Positions 7,738 to 14,668 of a stretch of DNA of 20,107 bases are shown piece by piece. The notes beneath the pieces are model-generated. The model worked only from the letters and a program-made list of their open reading frames with translations. It had not been told where the DNA came from and made no database searches. Source of the stretch: a virus; the IMG/VR virus record IMGVR_UViG_3300006353_000011, positions 1-20,107 of that record; one strand, 5' to 3'. The translations under genes were made by a program, and so were the position numbers. Within the stretch, counting starts at the first letter, position 1. Every line of letters starts with the position of its first letter.

Positions 7738-9924
7738 ATGGCCGAGAATAAGAAGAAAAAAGAAATTAAATCGGTAATGTTTGGCGACACCTCGACTGCT
7801 CCCCATAACAGTACTTTGGCCGAAGCCGATAGACAGCTACTGATTGACCAAGGTCTCAATCCCGATGATTACGAGTATGTGCCGGGATATGATCCAGCGA
7901 GCGCCGCATCAGTATCGCCTTGGACAAAACAAGAAGGTGATATCGTCTATTATGACGACCAAACACCCATCAATGTTTCGGATGTTGAATTAGAAGTACC
8001 CACTTCGGTGCGCTTCGAAATCGGGGCACTATCGAAACCAGAAGACCGCCTGACAGCCCTCCGTAAATATTATCCTGATGCGCAGCCGGTTGGCACAGAT
8101 CAATACGTTATGCGTGATCCTGAAACCGACAGGGCAATGGTTTTCAATGTTAAGTCGTGGGTACCGAGTTGGGGTGACGTAGGCGATGCCGCACCTGAAA
8201 TCGTAGGCACGGCTGGCGCTATCAGTGGCGGTATTCTTGGAGGTGCCGCTGGCGCAGGTGTAGGATCGGTTGTCCCTATTGTTGGCACCACCACTGGTGC
8301 GCTTGCAGCCGGTGCGGCTGGAGCCGGGACAGGGTATGCAGCCGGTCGTGATTTATACCAACGCGGCGCAAATATAGTCTTCGGTAATCAGGATACGCGA
8401 ACGACTGGCGAGCAAGTAATCGACGCCGCACAGGATTTTGGTATCGGCGCGACAGGCGAATTAGGCGGCACTATAGTCGGTGGTGCAGTGGCTCGCGGTA
8501 TAGGCAAGGCTGTTGATGCCGTACGCCCATCGAAATTGATTGGTGGTTTAACGCCTGCTGACGACGCAGCCAAGGCAGCACAACGCCTGCAAGCATTTGA
8601 AGACATCGGTGTTCAACCCACTCCAGGTATGATCGCCGGTCCCGTCGCCGCGACACGAGAGCAATCCCGTCTGTCCGGTAACTCGATAATGTCTAATCGC
8701 GTTGGCGAGATCTACGATGATGTAAGCAAGCGTTTTGATGATGTGATCGACCGCACAACTGGTGGCCGAAATCTATCTGCAGCCGAGGCAGGCGATGCCT
8801 TCCAGCAGCGCGCACAGGATTTCAAATCCATCGTAAAAAATCGCCAGAACGAACTCTACGATGACGTAGTTCGACTGACACAAGGCATTACTGCGGATGC
8901 ACCGAACACGGCTCAGTTTCTGAAAACGACGAAGGAAGAATACAAACAACTCGGCCAGTCCGCGAAAATGAATGCCGGATCGGCTTACGAAACCACGATC
9001 AAACAAGCCGAGGCAATCGTTTCAGACGTACAGGCTGGAGCATCGTTCGACACCTTGAAACAAGCCAGAACGGCTATTGGTGATATTGCCTTTGACCGTA
9101 ATCTGCCGACTAAGGAAGGCCAACTTTACCGCAATCTTTATAAATCTTTGACCGACGATATGACGGCCACGGCTGAAAAAGGTGGTGAGGATGTCATTCA
9201 GGCGATGCGCAAAGCCAACAACTTTTCGGCCCGTACCAAAAATCCCGGTAATCTTGTTTCGCAAAACATTCCCGATGAAATCCTTCGAAAGCAGGTTCCT
9301 GAAGCCGCCTACAAGATGATGATTTCCGGTAGCAAAAATGCCGGGAGCAAGATCACCCAAATAGTCCGGCAAGCACGAGTATCAGGTGGCGACGATGCCG
9401 TTAGAGAGATCGGTTCAGGTGTTTTCCAGAAACTCGGTCGGGATAACGCAGGTAACTTTTCGCCTGCCCGTTTGATCGCTGATTGGGACTCACTTCCGAA
9501 GGAAACCAAAACCGCGCTCTATATGACTAAAGACGGAAACGAGCTCCGTAAATCAATGGAGCAGATTGTCGAAGTATCTCGAAATCTTGTCCAATACGCA
9601 GGCACGAAGAACCATTCGAATACCGCTCGCCACCTCTCCACCCAACTCGATAACTTCGTGAATTCCGCCTCCATTGCCGGTGCAATTGCGACTGCATCGC
9701 CATCTGCATTACTTATACCGGTTCTCAAATACGGGGCAGATAAAGCCGGAAAACGCTATGCCAACAAACTGTTTTCTTCGCCGGAAACGTTGCAATGGAT
9801 GGCTGGCCTGAATACCGGCACGACCAAAGGTGCAATCACGCGTCTAACCAACATCTACAATAAGACTGCGGACCAATCTCTGAAGATTGCGATACGAGAT
9901 TATATGCAGGATTTACGGCAATAA
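7738..9924 (+). CDS. Large ejection-type virion protein with Gly/Ala hydrophobic segment (728 aa)
   Basis: At 728 residues this is the largest protein in the window. It begins with a Lys-rich stretch. The first 150 residues are an acidic domain with DDYEYVPGYDP and YYPDAQPVGTDQYV. Residues about 152-210 form an extended Gly/Ala/Val hydrophobic region (GGILGGAAGAGVGSVVP, then GALAAGAAGAGTGYAAG), which suggests membrane insertion. The remaining 500 residues are mainly helical, with charged and Gln-rich segments. I see no catalytic motif. Size, composition and its place between the tail lysozyme and the tail fibre fit the large injected proteins of short-tailed phages, which form or line a trans-envelope channel. 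Function is inferred. The start ATG follows an A/T-rich leader without a good Shine-Dalgarno sequence. Confidence 0.6.
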   Translation: MAENKKKKEIKSVMFGDTSTAPHNSTLAEADRQLLIDQGLNPDDYEYVPGYDPASAASVSPWTKQEGDIVYYDDQTPINVSDVELEVPTSVRFEIGALSKPEDRLTALRKYYPDAQPVGTDQYVMRDPETDRAMVFNVKSWVPSWGDVGDAAPEIVGTAGAISGGILGGAAGAGVGSVVPIVGTTTGALAAGAAGAGTGYAAGRDLYQRGANIVFGNQDTRTTGEQVIDAAQDFGIGATGELGGTIVGGAVARGIGKAVDAVRPSKLIGGLTPADDAAKAAQRLQAFEDIGVQPTPGMIAGPVAATREQSRLSGNSIMSNRVGEIYDDVSKRFDDVIDRTTGGRNLSAAEAGDAFQQRAQDFKSIVKNRQNELYDDVVRLTQGITADAPNTAQFLKTTKEEYKQLGQSAKMNAGSAYETTIKQAEAIVSDVQAGASFDTLKQARTAIGDIAFDRNLPTKEGQLYRNLYKSLTDDMTATAEKGGEDVIQAMRKANNFSARTKNPGNLVSQNIPDEILRKQVPEAAYKMMISGSKNAGSKITQIVRQARVSGGDDAVREIGSGVFQKLGRDNAGNFSPARLIADWDSLPKETKTALYMTKDGNELRKSMEQIVEVSRNLVQYAGTKNHSNTARHLSTQLDNFVNSASIAGAIATASPSALLIPVLKYGADKAGKRYANKLFSSPETLQWMAGLNTGTTKGAITRLTNIYNKTADQSLKIAIRDYMQDLRQ

Positions 9925-9929
9925 ATACT
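9921..9929 (+). promoter_or_regulatory. Candidate late promoter P4 (ATAAATACT)
   Basis: ATAAATACT overlaps the stop codon of the preceding gene, and the C of TAAATAC is 33 bases before the tail-fibre ATG at 9961. The leader between them is AT-rich, contains the palindrome TGATATCA and ends with AAGAAG shortly before the ATG as a possible ribosome binding site. Spacing equals that of P1. Confidence 0.5.
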
Positions 9930-9960
9930 GATATCAAATTGCCAATAAGAAGAATAATAA

Positions 9961-11415
9961 ATGGTAGATATCAGCAATAACAAATGGACCGAATTGGATG
10001 GCGGAAATATATCAGCATCACCTGATGGCGTCCAAGGTGGTTATCAACCATCTACACTCGCCCCTATTATCCGCAGCATAAGAGGCGCAGTTAAACGAGA
10101 ATATGTATCTGCTAACCCCGTCTATGCATCAAGTGGCTCCGCCAACACCTATGCCATCGCCTTCGCAACACCGCTCGAAATCGCCAAAGGCAAACGTATT
10201 GCGTTCTTCGCAAACGTTACGAATACCGGCGCATCCACGATCAATTTAAACGGAACAGGTGCCGTCGCTATTGTCCGTGTAGACGGTACGGCTTTGCAAG
10301 CAGGCGATATCAGGGCGGGTTATCCGGTTGACCTTCTGTATGACGGGACCCGCTACATCCTCCAGTCGGCAGTTAATCTTTCGAACTATTCCGGCACAAT
10401 CACGGCTACCGCCTTCACTGGCTCTGGCGCGGCCTTGACGGCCTTGAACGCCACCAACTTGACGACAGGCACGGTCAACAACGCTCGTCTTCCAAGCTCT
10501 ATGACCGGTAAAACATTCACCTCGGCAACAACTATTTCGGCTGGCGGTTTGAATCTGAATGATAGCAGTTTGACTATTCAAAATGGACAGATTCTTGTTC
10601 GCTCTGGTGCGCCAATCATTCAGATGCAAGAGTCCGATAATAGCGACAAAAACTGGTATTTGGTTGTAGATGGCGGTAACTGGTCTATCCGCGAAAACAC
10701 CACTGGAAACACAAGGCTATCGATAACTGCTGGCACAGCAACAACGTCTCTTAAAATGGATGGCAACACTGTCTGGACCGCTGGCAACGGTGGCGCTGGT
10801 TCGGGTCTGGACGCCGACCTTTTGGACGGTCAACACGGCGCATATTACCTTGCCCGCTCTAATGGTACAGGCACTCAGGCGATTAGCACAGTCGCGGGAC
10901 TCCAAGCAGCAATAGATGCACTCAACGCGTCAATAGCAGTAAGCACCCCTACCGGTTCTGTGACAATGTGGACAGCCGCTACATCGCCTTCGGGATATTT
11001 GATTTGTAACGGTGCAGCGGTATCCCGCACAACATACGCTGCATTGTTCGCGGTCATTGGAACGACATACGGCGCAGGCAACGGCTCCACCACATTCAAC
11101 CTACCCGACTTAAGAGGCGTATTTCCTCGTGGTCTCGATAGCGGGCGTGGACTAGATGCCGGTCGTATAATCGGGTCCTATCAAGACTCGGACAACAAGT
11201 CGCACAATCACGGTGTTAACGACCCCGGACACGTACACGGAGGCGTCCAGAATGGTCAAAGTAGTACCGGTCGTTCAACTTCTGTTGACCAGCCACCTGC
11301 CGTCTTCTCATTCGGTAATACGTGGGCGGCGGCCACCGGTATTTGGCTTTCTGCAAGCGGTGGCGCGGAATCCAGACCGCGCAACATAGCCTTGAATTTC
11401 ATCATCAAGACTTGA
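9961..11415 (+). CDS. Tail fibre with phage tail collar domain (484 aa)
   Basis: This is the receptor-binding type fibre. The N-terminal 150 residues (starting VDISNNKWTELDGGNISASP) are probably the virion-attachment part. The middle has beta-helix-like repeats and a GLDADLLDGQHGAYYLARS segment at about 282-300, a frequent trimeric-fibre motif. Residues 331-396 are a tail collar domain: GSVTMWTAATSPSGYLICNG, then TTYAALFAVIGTTYG and NLPDLRGVFPRGLD. The C-terminus (400-484) has HNHG and HVHG histidine pairs, as in metal-binding fibre tips, and ends LNFIIKT. No separate fibre chaperone gene follows; a bidirectional terminator lies directly after the stop. Start ATG at 9961 is preceded by AAGAAG. 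It closes the + strand virion module. Confidence 0.8.
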   Translation: MVDISNNKWTELDGGNISASPDGVQGGYQPSTLAPIIRSIRGAVKREYVSANPVYASSGSANTYAIAFATPLEIAKGKRIAFFANVTNTGASTINLNGTGAVAIVRVDGTALQAGDIRAGYPVDLLYDGTRYILQSAVNLSNYSGTITATAFTGSGAALTALNATNLTTGTVNNARLPSSMTGKTFTSATTISAGGLNLNDSSLTIQNGQILVRSGAPIIQMQESDNSDKNWYLVVDGGNWSIRENTTGNTRLSITAGTATTSLKMDGNTVWTAGNGGAGSGLDADLLDGQHGAYYLARSNGTGTQAISTVAGLQAAIDALNASIAVSTPTGSVTMWTAATSPSGYLICNGAAVSRTTYAALFAVIGTTYGAGNGSTTFNLPDLRGVFPRGLDSGRGLDAGRIIGSYQDSDNKSHNHGVNDPGHVHGGVQNGQSSTGRSTSVDQPPAVFSFGNTWAAATGIWLSASGGAESRPRNIALNFIIKT

Positions 11416-11548
11416 CCAAAAGCCCCTTAAATGGGGCTTTCTTATTTTCACCTTCTTCAGCTTCGTATTCTTCAATCGCCTTTTCAGCGGCTTTTACGGG
11501 ATTTGATAACTGCGCTATTAAGCCGTTACAGGGCTTCTCATCTGACAT
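11405..11548 (-). CDS. 47-aa protein whose 3' end runs through a terminator
   Basis: ATG at 11548 overlaps the stop of the 186-residue gene (TGATG), giving 47 residues beginning MSDEKPCNG, with an acidic helix EKAIEEYEAEEGENK and a short tail KAPFKGLLVKS. No family is recognised. The tail is encoded by the stem-loop that ends tail-fibre transcription on the other strand, and the stop lies within the last codons of the fibre gene. Coupling to the upstream gene and the clean helix argue that it is real, but it is short and could be a chance extension. Confidence 0.45.
   Translation of the reverse strand: MSDEKPCNGLIAQLSNPVKAAEKAIEEYEAEEGENKKAPFKGLLVKS
11419..11440. terminator. Bidirectional terminator between convergent modules
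   Basis: Perfect 8-bp stem AAAGCCCC (11419-11426) and GGGGCTTT (11433-11440) with a 6-base loop. On the + strand it follows the tail-fibre stop by four bases with a T-rich continuation; on the - strand it is followed by TTTT and falls inside the last codons of the 47-residue gene. It probably stops both convergent transcripts. Confidence 0.75.
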
Positions 11549-12108
11549 CAAAAACCCTCCACGAAATCAACGCCGTTGAACGCGGAATTGCTCTCTAAAA
11601 GCTCGAATAAATTATCTAAATGCAGCAATTGATCGAGACTAATATCATTCGTATATCGCCGCCATTTACCGTTATAATTACGACGTTTGTACTTTATTTT
11701 GTCTTGCAGGAGACCTTTTAAAAAATCCTGCCACGGTTGCGATTTGCCATTTCGATTTACCGGTGTCGCTGTCTTTTGCAAAACGCTCCAGACGTTTGAA
11801 ACATATTCGTCTGCTGACACAGCCACTGCATCCAATGTGGATATCATATACAACTCGGCGATGAGGTTGTTTAGCAATCGCCGGTCAGGAATATCAAGGT
11901 ACGGCTTGCCTTGATTAGTACCCGTCGATTTAATCGAGTAGTCGATTACAAGCGCGTGATTCGACAACTCATCTAAAGTTGATTCCTCTCGCCCACCGAC
12001 ATCGTATAATTCGCCGTCCACCAATCCATAATCTTTGATAAGATCATCAATCCAAGCGGATGATGTACGTGGTGCTGGTGGTTTTATCTTACGTGATTTT
12101 ATTGCCAT
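11548..12108 (-). CDS. Unrecognised 186-aa phage protein
   Basis: I do not recognise this protein. It has a basic N-terminus (MAIKSRKIKPPAPR), then helix SSAWIDDLIKDYGLVDGELY, a beta segment HALVIDYSIKS, a long helix around LLNNLIAELYMISTLDAVAV, a second one at WSVLQKTATPVN, a basic stretch KIKYKRRNYNGKWRRYTND (about 139-157) that could bind nucleic acid, and an acidic leucine-rich C-terminus. There is no signal peptide or membrane span, so it is not a holin. AAGGATC precedes ATG at 12108, giving a fair ribosome binding site. It is downstream of the endolysin on the same strand and has its own TAAATAC motif upstream, so it may be expressed late. Confidence 0.65.
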   Translation of the reverse strand: MAIKSRKIKPPAPRTSSAWIDDLIKDYGLVDGELYDVGGREESTLDELSNHALVIDYSIKSTGTNQGKPYLDIPDRRLLNNLIAELYMISTLDAVAVSADEYVSNVWSVLQKTATPVNRNGKSQPWQDFLKGLLQDKIKYKRRNYNGKWRRYTNDISLDQLLHLDNLFELLESNSAFNGVDFVEGF

Positions 12109-12263
12109 TTATTTGATCCTTTGAATATGCGTAGACGTTGCCTCGCCCACAAATGTATTTATTCAAAAGTCCAAAAAATGAGCATTTAGCGCCAAATTTC
12201 CAATGGCGTACCGTTTGGGGCAGAAGTGACCTATCCTGTCAGCGACATCAAACTAGCCCCTCC
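12109..12263. other. Intergenic gap with small hairpin; possible short RNA
   Basis: There is no coding sequence of note here. It holds P5 on the minus strand, a small hairpin CGCCA/TGGCG near 12190-12210, and on its right edge the stem of a terminator that points to the + strand. A + strand transcript ending there has no visible gene, so either a small RNA is made or the terminator mainly serves the minus strand. Confidence 0.3.
12155..12162 (-). promoter_or_regulatory. Candidate late promoter P5 (ATAAATAC, minus strand)
   Basis: On the minus strand AATAAATACAT lies 47 bases upstream of the ATG at 12108. It is intergenic and shares the ATAAATAC core with P1, P2, P4 and P6. Spacing is longer than at the best copies. 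Confidence 0.4.
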
Positions 12264-12282
12264 TTAGCGTGGGGCTTTTTTT
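12255..12282. terminator. Terminator at the endolysin 3' end, T run on + strand
   Basis: AGCCCC (12255-12260) pairs with GGGGCT (12271-12276) around a 10-base loop; a seven-T run follows on the + strand. On the minus strand the stem surrounds the endolysin stop codon, and the A run encodes its Lys-Lys near the C-terminus. The T run after the minus-strand stem is poor, so it is a stronger terminator for + strand transcripts. Confidence 0.6.
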
Positions 12283-12764
12283 GTTGATGCAGTGGGTCGC
12301 TTCTCAGACTTCGGAGCGGCGATGATAGGCGTGTCGAATAGCATTCTTTCAGCAGCACGACGTGCGGTCAGGCCAGCAAGGATACGACCACCACCCTTAT
12401 TCCATCTTTCAAACTGAGCAGCGGCTTCTTTTGTGCGACCAGCATTCAGCAATTTCAACAGAGTCGATGAAGCAAATGCACCGGTTCCAATATTATAACA
12501 AAAGGACACCAAAGCGCCGAATTGGTTCTCGTTGATAGGGACTTTGACCAATCTCGATACGTCAGCCTCGAAGCGTTTTAGGTCGTCTTGGAGGAGTTTC
12601 TCAGCCTGCGCTTCGGTGATCTTTTTGACACCGACATCCGACGCTTTGACCGTCGCGGTATGCCCGAATCCGATTGTGGGTACGTGCGCGGCGCAGTAAT
12701 ATGCGGTAGTTTTGAGACCTTCAAAACGCTTAATTAAAGATAATGCGGCTGCATTGATAGCCAT
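12264..12764 (-). CDS. Endolysin, GH24 (T4-type) lysozyme, 166 aa
   Basis: A muramidase that cuts the glycan strand of peptidoglycan to release progeny. The N-terminal part contains LIKRFEGLKTTAYY and VPTIGFGHT, the signature of GH24 lysozymes. The catalytic triad reads Glu15, eight residues, Cys24, five residues, Thr30. The family normally has Asp in the middle position; Cys is a known natural alternative, and the D20C change in T4 lysozyme keeps activity. NQFGALVSFCYNIG, KLLNAG and RRAAERMLF follow as expected. There is no signal peptide or SAR membrane anchor, so it needs a holin, and none lies beside it. The leader contains a perfect 13-bp hairpin overlapping a TAAATAC promoter candidate and burying the ribosome binding site. 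The C-terminal Lys-Lys comes from the terminator. Confidence 0.85.
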   Translation of the reverse strand: MAINAAALSLIKRFEGLKTTAYYCAAHVPTIGFGHTATVKASDVGVKKITEAQAEKLLQDDLKRFEADVSRLVKVPINENQFGALVSFCYNIGTGAFASSTLLKLLNAGRTKEAAAQFERWNKGGGRILAGLTARRAAERMLFDTPIIAAPKSEKRPTASTKKAPR

Positions 12765-12766
12765 TG

Positions 12767-12800
12767 AAATACACCTGTAAAATTGAATACAGGTGTATTT
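12767..12800 (-). promoter_or_regulatory. Hairpin sequestering the endolysin ribosome binding site
   Basis: In minus-strand sense, AAATACACCTGTA (12800-12788) and TACAGGTGTATTT (12779-12767) are perfect 13-bp complements with an 8-base loop. The 3' arm contains AGGTG, the only Shine-Dalgarno-like sequence for the ATG at 12764, so folding would block translation. No T run follows, so it is not a terminator. The late-promoter motif overlaps the 5' arm, so transcripts starting there lack most of that arm and cannot fold. Confidence 0.75.
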
Positions 12801-12802
12801 AT
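12795..12802 (-). promoter_or_regulatory. Candidate late promoter P6 for the endolysin (ATAAATAC)
   Basis: ATAAATAC on the minus strand, with C 31 bases before the endolysin ATG. By analogy with T4 late promoters (last A of TATAAATA at -6) the transcript would begin near 12790, within the 5' arm of the hairpin. T4 gene e has the same arrangement. Confidence 0.6.
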
Positions 12803-12820
12803 TTTCGTTACATCAGATGA

Positions 12821-13603
12821 TTATCGGTAGCGGCGAATATACTCTTTCACCAAATGCGTACCGACATCATAGTAATGTTGGTCTTGCTCTATGCATATCC
12901 ATTTCCGAGCAGTTGATTGCGCAGCTAATGCTGTAGTTCCTGAACCAGCGGTATTGTCCAACACGACATCGCCGGGATTAGAATACCAATTGATAAGCCG
13001 CTGAAACAAAGGCACGGGTTTGCGTGTCGGATGTATGCCCTTATCGATCCAGTCCCATTTAGCCATTTCAATGGGATCGGTAGTCAGAATCGAAGTCGGA
13101 AAGCCTACTGCATCAACTAGGTGATCGTTATCCATTGTGTCGCGGCTGATATACGACTCGCCACTAGCCTTTGCCTTCTTGCCTTTACGCACGACCGGTT
13201 CATCAAGGGCGGTGGTATCAGGATTGTAGGTATGCCGCTGTCGATAGAACACGAGGATGTCTTCGTGCGCGTTCATCGGCTTCTTCTTGGCATTGGCGTA
13301 ACCCGTCGCCCGTTGTTTGTCCCATACCAGCGCGTAAAACTTCGGAAAGACCGCGCGCCCAGAGTTGATCAGCGTCGTCGTAAACGGCTGCTGCGCCGTT
13401 AATACAATAGCGGCATTCGGCTTGCATATCCGGCTGTACTGGCTCCACAATTGCTCTGGATCAATAATCGAATCCCATTCCAGGTCGAGCACTTGGTAAG
13501 GAAGATCGCACAACACCATATCGACCGAGCCGTCCGGGATGTCTTTCATCACCTCCAGACAATCGCCCATAAAGTATTCACCATTCCCGATTTTTTCGCC
13601 CAT
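12821..13603 (-). CDS. Orphan DNA methyltransferase, beta-class amino-methyltransferase (260 aa)
   Basis: S-adenosylmethionine-dependent DNA methyltransferase of the N6-adenine / N4-cytosine group. The catalytic motif IV is DLPY at 33-36, a variant of DPPY, and the SAM-binding motif I is DNTAGSGTT at 216-224. Motif IV before motif I defines the beta class. GDCLEVMKDIPDGSVDMVL near the start and IHPTRKPVPLFQRL before motif I are typical. No restriction endonuclease gene lies beside it, so it is an orphan enzyme, most likely protecting phage DNA or affecting phage or host gene expression; its target cannot be read from sequence. Its gene ends 57 bases before the endolysin start with no terminator between, so its transcripts would read into the endolysin hairpin. 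It is divergent from the gene at 13679. Confidence 0.85.
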   Translation of the reverse strand: MGEKIGNGEYFMGDCLEVMKDIPDGSVDMVLCDLPYQVLDLEWDSIIDPEQLWSQYSRICKPNAAIVLTAQQPFTTTLINSGRAVFPKFYALVWDKQRATGYANAKKKPMNAHEDILVFYRQRHTYNPDTTALDEPVVRKGKKAKASGESYISRDTMDNDHLVDAVGFPTSILTTDPIEMAKWDWIDKGIHPTRKPVPLFQRLINWYSNPGDVVLDNTAGSGTTALAAQSTARKWICIEQDQHYYDVGTHLVKEYIRRYR

Positions 13604-13678
13604 TTTCGAAGCCCGTTAACCCATCGTTTCACGGATACACCGATAGATTGCGGAGGTTAAAAAACGGATCACAAAAAA

Positions 13679-14668
13679 ATGCGTCGTCGTATCCCTCTGC
13701 CTGCCAATATCACCGACAAGATCATCGCGCTTTCTAACGCGCCGAAAATCCGAGAACTCAACGATATCTACGCGCTTGTTTGGTTTAATGGATTAACCGA
13801 ACAGGACCACGAAGATATCCGTGTAATCGCTCCGGCATCGATGAAGGTCGGAACGCATCATACCGACATAACCGATGGCGTTGTGACACGCCGGATCATA
13901 GGCAAGACGGATTGGCAGGATAACGACCATTCCCAAATTTACGTGATACCGAAGGTCTACCTTTCGAAACCCGAAATCATACCCGAGCTTCTGGAGGCAA
14001 TGTTCGGTGATATGGCTATATTTTCTCGCCATACCAGCCACGCACCGATAGAGGGCAAAGGGCTGGCTTGGGACGCCGACAAGAACAAAATCGTCAAGCG
14101 GGATATCAAGGCCACGGATAAGGTTATGACGCATTCGGGCAGCGTCATTTATGCGCAACACCTCCTTGAAGACCGAGGGGATTGCGACATCGTATTAATA
14201 CCGGCGAGTTTCCATAACCGGCACCTGCCTAAGATCGAAAACTCTAAAACAATGTCGGACTACGTGCTGACGCAAGCCACCGCGTGGAAAATTCACGAAA
14301 GAACCATTATCGCGCACCTTGAAGATCATAAGGCGACAAGACAACCGCATCCCAATATCAGGCCGCTTTATCTCCGCACGGTGAAAACGCCAAAACGGGG
14401 TAATAACCAATGTTATGACGTGCATCTCACCGATATTGAAGAAGGTAATAAACCAGCCAATATCTTTCAGTTTTTCGTCAATCCGACCGAACTGAAACTA
14501 ATTAAGCAGCAGAAAAACAAAAGACAGTTCGGCCTGCCTTATGTGCTCGACCACCTGACAACGATTGTCGGCATAGATGCCTTACAGCCAAAAGATTATC
14601 ACGACCGGCTAAATATCCTTAGGAAACAAAAGGAAGAAGCCGCTAATGATCAAAATCAAAGACCCTGA
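13679..14668 (+). CDS. Unrecognised 329-aa protein
   Basis: I do not recognise this protein. It is soluble, with no signal peptide or membrane span, mixed alpha/beta and rich in His, Asp and Lys. Visible parts: MRRRIPLPANITDKIIAL, YALVWFNGLTEQDHEDIRV, a GTHHTDITDG stretch near 58-67, YVIPKVYLSKPEIIPELLEAMFGD, CDIVLIPASFHNRHLP in the middle, and a Lys/Gln-rich C-terminus. His and Asp clusters might bind metal, but no known catalytic motif is complete. ATG at 13679 follows an A run; a strong GGAGG sits 22 bases upstream, too far to be ideal, with no in-frame ATG, GTG or TTG closer to it. The last 23 bases overlap the next gene, so the two are probably co-translated. The divergent neighbour is the methyltransferase. 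Confidence 0.65.
   Translation: MRRRIPLPANITDKIIALSNAPKIRELNDIYALVWFNGLTEQDHEDIRVIAPASMKVGTHHTDITDGVVTRRIIGKTDWQDNDHSQIYVIPKVYLSKPEIIPELLEAMFGDMAIFSRHTSHAPIEGKGLAWDADKNKIVKRDIKATDKVMTHSGSVIYAQHLLEDRGDCDIVLIPASFHNRHLPKIENSKTMSDYVLTQATAWKIHERTIIAHLEDHKATRQPHPNIRPLYLRTVKTPKRGNNQCYDVHLTDIEEGNKPANIFQFFVNPTELKLIKQQKNKRQFGLPYVLDHLTTIVGIDALQPKDYHDRLNILRKQKEEAANDQNQRP

Noticed and set aside
9527-9728. Minus-strand open frames inside the large ejection protein, and similar antisense frames in other genes
   Set aside because: They have no ribosome binding sites, odd composition and no recognisable motifs, and lie fully within well-supported + strand genes.
12767-12800. Endolysin hairpin as a terminator of the methyltransferase transcript
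   Set aside because: No T run follows the stem on the minus strand; the sequence runs directly into the start codon.
13652-13664. ACG at 13664 as the true start of the 329-residue protein because it sits close to GGAGG
   Set aside because: ACG initiation is very rare in bacteria; the ATG at 13679 is the simpler choice despite its distant Shine-Dalgarno sequence.
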